A stretch of 56,084 bases of DNA, from contig JADJQR010000004.1 in the NCBI GenBank assembly GCA_016712675.1, positions 1-56,084 on the forward strand. The letters run 5' to 3'. Made by a program: the position numbers and the translations under genes. Below, in pieces: positions 49,005 to 56,084 of this stretch (positions are counted from its first letter, which is position 1; each line of letters starts with the position of its first letter). This DNA is from a bacterium (GTDB lineage Bacteria; Krumholzibacteriota; Krumholzibacteriia; LZORAL124-64-63). Under the pieces are notes generated by a model that worked only from the letters and a program-made list of their open reading frames with translations, did no database searches and was not told the origin of the DNA.

Positions 49005-49430
49005 TCAGATCTTCGGCGCCTTGTCTCTCGGTCTCGGGTTCGGCTGGGCGCCGTTGAACGCGCCGGCCCGAGTCAACGCGCCCCCTGCGTACGGGGCTGC
49101 CCCCGGAGCGTTGGGCCCGATGGGGCGAGCGTTGGGCCCGATGGGGACGTTCCGCTGCTGATGCGTTCGCAGCTCCGGCGGAGTCTGCCGCGACGCTGCG
49201 CGAGTGTGGTCGATCCACGGGCGGTAGTATGGGCTCTGCACCCGGTTCTGCCCGAGCATCCCCATCCGCCGCGCCCAGTCCATGGCGGTCGGATCCGCCG
49301 GAGCAGGGGCGGGCGGCGCCGGTGGATCGATGGTCCCCGGTTCCGGCGGGTCAGTCTCCCCCTTCGGACGATTGACGAGGTCCGCACGCTGAAGCGCAGC
49401 GATCCCCGGACGGTAGTTCCATGCGTTCAT
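49005..49430 (-). CDS. Pro-rich protein downstream of the polyvalent gene
   Basis: A 141-residue protein whose ATG at 49430 overlaps the polyvalent stop (ATGA). It is rich in Pro, Ala and Asn, with PPAPPAPAPADP and a repeated (N)VPIGPNA/PIGPNAPG pattern near the C-terminus. A 53-codon upstream extension in frame lies within the polyvalent gene and is not used. Probably a virion-associated protein. Confidence 0.6.
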   Translation of the reverse strand: MNAWNYRPGIAALQRADLVNRPKGETDPPEPGTIDPPAPPAPAPADPTAMDWARRMGMLGQNRVQSPYYRPWIDHTRAASRQTPPELRTHQQRNVPIGPNARPIGPNAPGAAPYAGGALTRAGAFNGAQPNPRPRDKAPKI

Positions 49431-52102
49431 CGTGCTCTCTCCATCGCGTAATCCTCCCGGTCCTGTTTGATCTGGTCCCATCGATCCGGGTCTCGATATT
49501 GGATTCCCATGCCGAGCCAGGACAAGGTCATCAACCCCATGCCCTCGGGCAGCCCGCGCTCCTTGATCACGTTCGGCACCTCGCGCCACGCCAGGGGCAT
49601 GACCAGCTCGCCAGCGGCGTCTGCCGGCGTCATCACCTCGCCGCCGAACCCCTCGCCGGAGATCGTGTTGACGACGAACCCGGCGCCGGGCGACAACTTG
49701 GACCGTGCGAAGTCGGACATCACCTCGAACGCTCCGCGCTGGCCGTAGGCGCGATCCGGCCCCAGGCTGCGCACCTCGCCCTCTTCGCCGGCCACGGTCT
49801 CCCGGGTGAGCATGCGCGACAGGAACGTGGTCACCTGGGCGAGGCCTGCCATCGGGTCGAGGTAGACGTTGCCGAACTTGACCTTGCCGAAGTCGTTCGA
49901 CCGAGGATCGACGGACGCAAACCAGTCGTCCTCGTCGTCCTCACCCCCCATCGTCGCCTGATATAGCGCGGCCATCGCGTAGATGACGCCGAGTCCGGTT
50001 AGCGTGCGGGCGTACTCCATAGCTGCCAGCTTCGCGACTCGGCGCGACGCGCCGGCGCCGCGCAGGATCGGCTGCAGCGACAAGACATTGAGCCGACTGG
50101 CGAGGTAGCGGGGAGCGAACAAGAGCAGCGACAGCGCAGTTCCGCCAGCGTCCACCTTCGAGCCGAACGTGCCGCGGCCGGTGAACACGTTGACCAAGTT
50201 GGCCACCGCTTCCAGCTCTGCCTGGGTTGGCGCCGTCGGGTCATTGACCAGGGTTGCGTGCAGCGCGTCGAACATCTCGACGCGCATCAGATTCGTGAAG
50301 GTGGAGTAGGCGCGTGCGGATCCGCGCACTGGCGCGGTGGCGAGCCGGTGGGCTCGGCGGGCGTAGTTGCGCACCGTTTGGCCTTCGACCTCCTCCATCC
50401 GCTCCAACCACCGGCCCGTGAACTGCTCCTCCACGCGTCGCGGATCGAACCCGTGCGACTCGGTGATGTGCAGCTTGGCCTTTTCGTAGAGTGGATAGTT
50501 GGGGCGCCGGCGGATCGACTCCTCGATGTCCTCGTTCCGGGCGGCCGAGAAGGTCGCCTTGACCATCGGCCCGAAGATCCTGGCCGCCTTGATCGGGTGC
50601 CCGAACGTGAAGAGCGACTGCCGCAGGATCGCCGACCAGTCGATCGACGTCATGATCGAGCGGGTGATGTTGAACCCTTCGATGACTCCATCCACCAGCT
50701 TCTGGAACTTGGTCCGCTTGGCCAGCTCGGCCTCGAACACCTTCACGGCAAACGCGTGTTTCAGCCGGCGCAGCTGGAACTGAGTCTCGCGATTCGCGGC
50801 GTCGAGTGCCGGCTTCTCCGCACGCTTGCGCGGGCTGTAGTCGCCCGAGGCCAGCCGCGCTTCGATGACCTTGATCTGCCGCATCAGCAGTTTGCTGACG
50901 CCCAGCTGGTAGGCCTGCTCGGCTTGCTCCGGGGTGACCATGCTTGCGCGCAGGTCGCGCACCTGCTGGCGCAGCGCGGCGACTGCGGCGGCCTTGGCCT
51001 CCACCTCCGCCGTCGGCGGCACCGGCTCGTTGGCCGGGCGGCGCAGGGTCGTGAGCAGCTCCTCGGTCAGCAGCTCCTCCTCCCGCTCCAGGGCTCGAAT
51101 GCGCGCCCGGTTGATTCGCTCTGCGCGCGACAGCCTGGGCTTTTTCGCACGCTCGATAGCCCGCAGCTGGGCCTGCAGCGCGGCGATCTGGCTCTCGATG
51201 GGCGACTTGTCCGTCTTCGGTGCACGCTTGGCTGGGCCTTCGCCGGTCAGCATGCGCTTCTGCAGGTCGGCCAGTCGCCGGGCGAGCATCTCCTCGCGCT
51301 CGAGCAAGCGCTTGGCCGCGCGGCTGCTGGCGGCGCCGGTGCGATCCTGCTCGCGGATCTTCTTGCGGAGATCCGCAACCTCGGCCTGGAGCTTGACCAT
51401 CTCGTCGGTCGGCGGCGGGCTCGGGATGGCGATCGGGCGCTCGCCGGTCTCCAGCATGCGCTTGAGGTCTGCGATCAGGTTCTTCAGGTTTGAGATGCGC
51501 GCGTCTTGGAACGTCGCCAGCCGGGTCGGGTCGGCGGCGCTCTTGAGCTCCTCCATCCGCAGCAACTCGTTGAGCCGCTTGCGGCGTTCGCGGATCTCGG
51601 CGTCGGTCTTGTCTCGCTGCTGTCCGGTTTTGAGTGCGGGCAGCCCCTCCTCCAGCCGATCGATGCTCTCTTGGATCCGCTGCAGCTCCCGCAGTTTCCG
51701 GGTCTCGCGCTTGACCTCATCGTTCGACGGGAACCGGGCGCGGCCGTAGTCGGTGAACAGGCGGCGGACCTCGCGCAGCGCGATGCCCGGCTGAGCCTCC
51801 TGCAGCAGGCGGGTGGCCTCCTCCATGATCTCGGTCTCGCCGCGCATGCCGCCGTCGACCAGAGCCTCGATCAGCTCGTAGACGTCTGCGTGCGTGAGCC
51901 CGCCTTCGCCCACGTCCAGGGCGGCCCGGATCCGCTCTTCCTTCGTTGCGTTGATCTTGTCGAGGTCGGCACGCGCCTGCTTCGCGATGCCCGGCATGAG
52001 GTCTTCGCTGTAGGCGAACTTGCGCGGGCCCAGCGCCCGACGCATGCGGCTGCGCCACTCGTGGTACTTGGCCTTCGACCACGTCGCGCTGGTGTAGCCC
52101 AT
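49427..52102 (-). CDS. Giant polyvalent protein, C-terminal part
   Basis: An 891-codon frame from an ATG at 52102. It has no properly spaced ribosome site, and its first residues (GYTSATWSKAKYHEW, then RMRRALGPRKF) continue the motif that ends the frame before it, so it is most likely the end of the same protein. The first half is a long charged coiled coil with several LEREE- and RLADLQKRM-type segments. The second half has the C-terminal region common to phage polyvalent proteins: NLVNVFTGRGTFG, LLLFAPRYLASRLNVL, and a hydrophobic helix (YARTLTGLGVIYAMAALYQA), which may insert into membrane. Joining to the upstream frame needs one base skipped near 52104-52108. Confidence 0.78.
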   Translation of the reverse strand: MGYTSATWSKAKYHEWRSRMRRALGPRKFAYSEDLMPGIAKQARADLDKINATKEERIRAALDVGEGGLTHADVYELIEALVDGGMRGETEIMEEATRLLQEAQPGIALREVRRLFTDYGRARFPSNDEVKRETRKLRELQRIQESIDRLEEGLPALKTGQQRDKTDAEIRERRKRLNELLRMEELKSAADPTRLATFQDARISNLKNLIADLKRMLETGERPIAIPSPPPTDEMVKLQAEVADLRKKIREQDRTGAASSRAAKRLLEREEMLARRLADLQKRMLTGEGPAKRAPKTDKSPIESQIAALQAQLRAIERAKKPRLSRAERINRARIRALEREEELLTEELLTTLRRPANEPVPPTAEVEAKAAAVAALRQQVRDLRASMVTPEQAEQAYQLGVSKLLMRQIKVIEARLASGDYSPRKRAEKPALDAANRETQFQLRRLKHAFAVKVFEAELAKRTKFQKLVDGVIEGFNITRSIMTSIDWSAILRQSLFTFGHPIKAARIFGPMVKATFSAARNEDIEESIRRRPNYPLYEKAKLHITESHGFDPRRVEEQFTGRWLERMEEVEGQTVRNYARRAHRLATAPVRGSARAYSTFTNLMRVEMFDALHATLVNDPTAPTQAELEAVANLVNVFTGRGTFGSKVDAGGTALSLLLFAPRYLASRLNVLSLQPILRGAGASRRVAKLAAMEYARTLTGLGVIYAMAALYQATMGGEDDEDDWFASVDPRSNDFGKVKFGNVYLDPMAGLAQVTTFLSRMLTRETVAGEEGEVRSLGPDRAYGQRGAFEVMSDFARSKLSPGAGFVVNTISGEGFGGEVMTPADAAGELVMPLAWREVPNVIKERGLPEGMGLMTLSWLGMGIQYRDPDRWDQIKQDREDYAMERAR

Positions 52103-55100
52103 CTCCCACGAGCTCCGCGGCGCCGATGCGGGTCAGGTGGAAGATGCGCGCGACGTCCACCGCGCCGCCCTGCTTGCGCTGGGACGGCCGGTTGACCCCG
52201 ATCTTGCGGGCGTCCATCCGCGCCAGCGCGGCGCGCGACTCGTCAGCCATCTGTCGCATCACGTCGAGAAGCGAACGCGAGCGGGCCTTGGTCTCGCTGC
52301 GGAGGTACCGCGTTGCGCGCGTGACCATGTCGGTCAGCATCCGCTGCGACTCCGCCAGATCGGCCGCCTCGTCGAGCTTCTGCCGAGCTTCATCCAGGGC
52401 GATCTCCTGGCTGCGGATCTTCGCCGCCATCTGGGTCAGCTCTTCGGCCTCGTTCGCGGTCAAGGGCCGCCCGTGAGCACGCGCGAGCTTCTCCGCCATC
52501 GAGTCGAAGGTGAAGTCTTCGCGCAGTACGCGCTGGCGCAGCAGGCCGGTGCGCGCCCAGATCGCGCCGGTGGTCTTCGTGGCCACGTCCAGCATGGTCA
52601 CGCGGCTCTCGATCTGATCCCAGTCGTACCGGGCCTTGTTGCGGCGCTCTTCGGAGTACCGACGATCGAAGGCCACGCGCGCGACCTCCGCACGCTTTTT
52701 CATCAACTCGATCTTGCCTACCAGCAGGAGGGCTTCCTGCTCTTCGGACACCGTAGACACCATGCCCTCGGACAGCTCGTAGGCGAGCTGCTCTGCAGCG
52801 CCAGGGTCGCGCTTCAGGGTCTGGCGCGCCTCGATCACGAGGTCTTCATGGGCGCGCGACGGCAGCGCCGAGAAGACCGGATCCTTCGCCAGCAGCGCGC
52901 GTTCCTCCTCCATGACCTCGTTCTTGGTCGAGGTGGAGAAGCGCTTGTCGGGCCTCGCCCGCGGCGCGCGGCCTTCCGGCTTTTCAGCGAACCGGCCGAG
53001 GTCGTCACGGGGCTGTTCCGCGGCGCTACTGGACTTCAGGATGCTGCGCTCGGCGGGGGAGAAGGCCCCGGTGTTGCCGATGGCGGATTTAATCTGATTC
53101 GGCTTAAACGCAATGAAGTGCGTTGTGCTTGGCGTCATCCCAGCCATGCCCTTCCCGTACTTCCGTTGCGCCTCGCTCTGCGATCCGAACTTAATATCGA
53201 CCGTATTGTCGATAACACCGTCAAACCCAGCCAGCTCGAAACTTCGACGGGTAAACTCGGCGCGCCCGCTATCACCGGACTCGTTGTCCGTAGCGTACAT
53301 GGCACCTTCAGAGTTCTTGATGGTGTCGATTAGCTGGGCTGCCGAGAGCCCCTCATTGCCCGCCGCCTCAAAGACATCAGAAATCACCTTCTCGACATCA
53401 ATATCCCCCCACCGATCATCCATCGCTTCTTCGCGCATGGCTTCGATAAAATCGACTAACATCCCCGTAGGCTCGCCGTACTCCTCGGTCTCCTCGTCAA
53501 ACTCCTCGTTGACATCGAAGTACGTTTGACCGTTTTTGCCGACGACGACGGGGTTCATCAGTGCAAGGTAGGCAGGGATGATGTTCGGCAAGCCCTGAGA
53601 TAGCTGCTTTCGCGCTTGCTCGCGGGCATCCGCCATATCGAGGTCTTCCTCGTTAGCAATCCGCTCGGCGGTTTTCTCGATTCGGTTGGTTAGGTCTGGC
53701 CCCTCCCCCGCATAGTTCGGACCGACTTCTACCGTATTGTTGGTGAAATAGAACCCGGCCCCTATGTCGGACTCGATGGATGCGCGGGCAGGGTCAAACT
53801 GCTCGATGTCGTTCACCGTCCCGTGGTAGACCACCAACGGGCGCCCCTGGCGATCCACCACCTTGCTGTCGCCGAACCAGCGCCAAAAGTTGCGAATACC
53901 TCCGTCGGTCGGATGGATCGATTTGCCTGCACTGTCAGTGCGCGGACGCGCGACACCGTCCACCATGATCGTGGACGTGCCGCTGCTGGACTTGCGGATC
54001 CGGTCTTCGCCAAACACCCCAGCATCCTCTACCGGGGCCACCGGCACTTTTTTCTTGAACCCGAAGAGGACTGCGGTACGGTTGGGGATGCCGGCAACCC
54101 GGTCGAACAAAATGCCGTCAAACCCGGCGTCCGCCACTTCTTCCTCAAGGGCATCAGCGTTTGGGTAGGTGTCGGCAACAAATCCGCGCGGGTCCGTTGC
54201 GTAGTCGTACAGGTTCGTCAGGCGAACGGAATAGCCGTTCTTTGCCGAGGCGAGCGCCTGCTCTTTGCCGGGCTGCGGACCCCCCTCTTCCTGCACGTAG
54301 AAGTTGAGGCGCGGGCTCTCAAGCCCGAAACGCCCAGGGCCGAAGCGTCGGCGCTCCCCACCAGCAAATGCGGTGCCGGCGAAAGTCGGATCCAACGCGT
54401 TCAACCCGCCCACTGGCGAGTAGTGAACAGCAAGCGCCGCCACTGCGTCCCTCTGCGGCTTGCGGGCCGAGAAGGACGGTGGCGCTACACCTCCTTGCGG
54501 AAGCGCTTGTCCGAGTCGATTGCCAGTTGCGTCAGGTCCGCCGACATCACCTCGTCGATTCCCAGAACGGCTGAACTTGAGGGTCTCGTCCCCCCGAACA
54601 CCGTATCGGTCTGGGAGCCTGCCGACTCGCGGGACTCCGCCTTCCGCAGACTGGCGAGCTGCCGCTCGAAGTCCTTCACGACGGGGGCGTCCGGCCCAAC
54701 TTCCGGGTCGGCTTTCAGCCTCTCCACGTCCTGCCTCAGAAGCTCGGATTGCTTCATCATACTCATGGCTAAACCGGACTTCGGTGTCGTACCAGAACTG
54801 GTGTGCATACGATACGCCTGCCACGCGCTTCTGGATAGTGTTTGCAAGCCTCTGAAGCTCATCTCGCCGCGCGACAACGTGAGCGGAGTAGTCATCCGGC
54901 GACATGGCATCCAGCTCGGCTCCGCCATAGCGCACGTCGAACTCTGGGATGTACTGCAGTCGCACGCCGACGACAGGCGGCTGCTCGCCGGCACGCTGGC
55001 TTCTCGAGACACCGGCATCGGTGATCAGCGTGAAGCCGGCGTATTCACCTTGCGAGTTCTGGATGAGCCGCTTGATCTGCTCGAGTGTCTTGGCCATCGC

Positions 55101-56084
55101 CGGATCAGCGGCGTCCATCATGTCTTGAAAGTAGACCTCAACCCCCGGGTTGTGCTGGGTGGGGTCGATGGACTGCCCCGGCTGAATCTTCCTCGAGATG
55201 AACACCGAATCCTGCGAATAGTGCCGCGCGATCTTCAGCATTTCGCCGAAGAAGGTCTCGACGTCGTAGCCGTTGCGCGTCACCAGCTCGATATCAAAGG
55301 ACGTTTCACGGTCCGGGCCGTAGCGCCCTTCGGTGGCGGTGACCTTGGCGGCAATCAGCTTCGGGTCTTGAGCGGCAACACGCTTGAGCGCCGTCGCACC
55401 GCTCGCCATGTCATCGGCGCTTGGTTTGAAATCGACACCTTGCGTGGTTTCCGACATGGACGGTGACAGCCCTCCGATGAACGCGTCCACCGGGCTCTGC
55501 CGTCGCCGGAGTTCCTCTTTGGCCGCATCTACCTTTGCGGCGTGTTTCTGTAGGTCTTTTTGGCGGCCGGGCTCGTATTGCTCGCGAATGTTCTTCGGGA
55601 CGCCAGCGTTGGCCCGCCGACGCAGGTCTGCGATCCCCTCACGATCCGGGTCGCCGGCCAGATTAGCCTCCAGCTCGAAGCTGCCACCCTCGCCCGTCTT
55701 GCTCGTCCATGCGTTGGTGCCCCAGCGTTCCTTCTCGAGGAACCACACCACCGCCTGCAAATCGTCGGCTTGCGTATCGCGGAAGGCCGGCATGCCGGAC
55801 TCGCGCAGCATCCGGGCGGCCTCCGCCATGACGTCTTGGCCGAAGCCGAACTCCCCACCGGGCAGGAGATCCTTGCCTACCTTACCCCCAACGCCTTTCT
55901 CGGCAACCGGGGGTACGCGCGCAAAAGAAACTGCCGACACCGCACGGCTGGCGAGATCGCGCAGGTAGCGCGCGGCCCAGACGTCGATGGTGGCCCGGCG
56001 CGAATAGCCGATGAGGTTACCGCTGAAGTTGATGGCTTTCGGGGCGCTCCCTACCTCGAGCTTACGCCAGAGACCGACGAGCGC
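51717..56084 (-). CDS. Giant polyvalent protein, central part (partial, open at the right edge)
   Basis: Open from base 56084 to a stop at 51717, but the last 130 or so codons (below about 52104) are an out-of-frame tail; the true path moves to the frame of the next entry. The segment at the edge (ALVGLWRKLEVGSAPKAINF, then RRATIDVWAARYLRDL and FGFGQDVMAEAARMLRESGM) continues the DUF7178-like domain from the left end of the window. Next come an ART-like module (VHYSPVGGLNALDP, LTNLYDYATDP, AGFDGILFD, near 54440-54040) and a second ADP-ribosyltransferase-like module (RWFGDSKVVDRQGRPLVVYHG, GAGFYFTNN, THFIAFKPNQIKSAIGNTG, near 53890-53040). KSSS linkers mark the module borders. The ART DNA is AT-richer than its surroundings. 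Confidence 0.82.
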   Translation of the reverse strand, partial: ALVGLWRKLEVGSAPKAINFSGNLIGYSRRATIDVWAARYLRDLASRAVSAVSFARVPPVAEKGVGGKVGKDLLPGGEFGFGQDVMAEAARMLRESGMPAFRDTQADDLQAVVWFLEKERWGTNAWTSKTGEGGSFELEANLAGDPDREGIADLRRRANAGVPKNIREQYEPGRQKDLQKHAAKVDAAKEELRRRQSPVDAFIGGLSPSMSETTQGVDFKPSADDMASGATALKRVAAQDPKLIAAKVTATEGRYGPDRETSFDIELVTRNGYDVETFFGEMLKIARHYSQDSVFISRKIQPGQSIDPTQHNPGVEVYFQDMMDAADPAMAKTLEQIKRLIQNSQGEYAGFTLITDAGVSRSQRAGEQPPVVGVRLQYIPEFDVRYGGAELDAMSPDDYSAHVVARRDELQRLANTIQKRVAGVSYAHQFWYDTEVRFSHEYDEAIRASEAGRGEAESRPGSWAGRPRREGLRAAARQSAEGGVPRVGRLPDRYGVRGDETLKFSRSGNRRGDVGGPDATGNRLGQALPQGGVAPPSFSARKPQRDAVAALAVHYSPVGGLNALDPTFAGTAFAGGERRRFGPGRFGLESPRLNFYVQEEGGPQPGKEQALASAKNGYSVRLTNLYDYATDPRGFVADTYPNADALEEEVADAGFDGILFDRVAGIPNRTAVLFGFKKKVPVAPVEDAGVFGEDRIRKSSSGTSTIMVDGVARPRTDSAGKSIHPTDGGIRNFWRWFGDSKVVDRQGRPLVVYHGTVNDIEQFDPARASIESDIGAGFYFTNNTVEVGPNYAGEGPDLTNRIEKTAERIANEEDLDMADAREQARKQLSQGLPNIIPAYLALMNPVVVGKNGQTYFDVNEEFDEETEEYGEPTGMLVDFIEAMREEAMDDRWGDIDVEKVISDVFEAAGNEGLSAAQLIDTIKNSEGAMYATDNESGDSGRAEFTRRSFELAGFDGVIDNTVDIKFGSQSEAQRKYGKGMAGMTPSTTHFIAFKPNQIKSAIGNTGAFSPAERSILKSSSAAEQPRDDLGRFAEKPEGRAPRARPDKRFSTSTKNEVMEEERALLAKDPVFSALPSRAHEDLVIEARQTLKRDPGAAEQLAYELSEGMVSTVSEEQEALLLVGKIELMKKRAEVARVAFDRRYSEERRNKARYDWDQIESRVTMLDVATKTTGAIWARTGLLRQRVLREDFTFDSMAEKLARAHGRPLTANEAEELTQMAAKIRSQEIALDEARQKLDEAADLAESQRMLTDMVTRATRYLRSETKARSRSLLDVMRQMADESRAALARMDARKIGVNRPSQRKQGGAVDVARIFHLTRIGAAELVGDGLHQRDVVEGQVPRVAQPHASGAGPAQVRLQRRPHAGHREAGACRPRQDQRNEGRADPGRPGRGRRRAHARRRLRADRGSGRRRHARRDRDHGGGHPPAAGGSAGHRAARGPPPVHRLRPRPVPVER

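Noticed and set aside
50258-51493. Plus-strand frame of 411 codons
   Set aside because: Leu/Gln-rich antisense of the coiled-coil part of the polyvalent protein.
53823-55466. Plus-strand frame of 547 codons
   Set aside because: Antisense of the ART-like part of the polyvalent protein, with no motif of its own.

Overview
The window reads as an essentially complete genome of a tailed, probably podovirus-like phage, about 56.1 kb, GC-rich and tightly packed. It has a terminase, portal and N4-gp56-type capsid, an adaptor and nozzle-like tail protein, a giant polyvalent protein, and a Rz/Rz1 spanin pair with a GH19-type lysozyme. The spanins point to a Gram-negative host, but I cannot name it. 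I saw no integrase, tRNA, rRNA or CRISPR array. The giant minus-strand reading frame that leaves the window at base 1 is matched by an open frame entering at base 56084, so the map is most simply a circle (permuted genome) opened inside that gene, with one nucleotide not accounted for at the joint.

Layout: (1) 1-28483, minus strand, late genes read right to left. They begin with a dATP/dGTP diphosphohydrolase-like fusion protein and a run of tiny genes, then lysis (holin-like, endolysin, Rz/Rz1), tail fibre, TerS, TerL, portal, scaffold, major capsid protein, adaptor and nozzle-like tail proteins, small virion candidates, and the start of the polyvalent protein. (2) 28484-28769, an AT-rich regulatory island with inverted 9-bp iterons. 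(3) 28770-33100, minus strand, a leftward early operon: Cro/YdaS-like DNA-binding protein, small proteins and a primase-helicase. (4) 33101-33300, a divergent control region with a good sigma70-type promoter facing right. (5) 33301-48272, plus strand, early and replication genes: many small accessory genes, DUF932, a DUF2800 nuclease, a DUF2815 single-strand-binding protein, an Acb2/Tad1-like nucleotide sponge, a PolA DNA polymerase interrupted by an intein, a VRR-NUC nuclease and a SNF2 helicase. (6) 48269-56084, minus strand: two low-complexity proteins and the rest of the polyvalent protein, which re-enters at base 4346 on the other side of the joint.

The most unusual object is the polymerase intein at 44366-45268. 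Its splicing blocks are intact and in frame, but a complete homing-endonuclease-like gene with its own Shine-Dalgarno site sits inside it in the +1 frame (44574-45203), while the polymerase frame stays open right through. Other points worth following are the Acb2/Tad1-like anti-CBASS/anti-Thoeris candidate at 42152-42376, the roughly 3,670-residue polyvalent protein with two ADP-ribosyltransferase-like modules, the diphosphohydrolase fusion, and the iteron island.

Three genes (52.1, 46.8 and 26.4 kb) each need one base skipped to restore a sensible protein. This may be biology or base-level error; raw reads would decide. All functional names come from motif recognition and general family knowledge, since no database search could be run.
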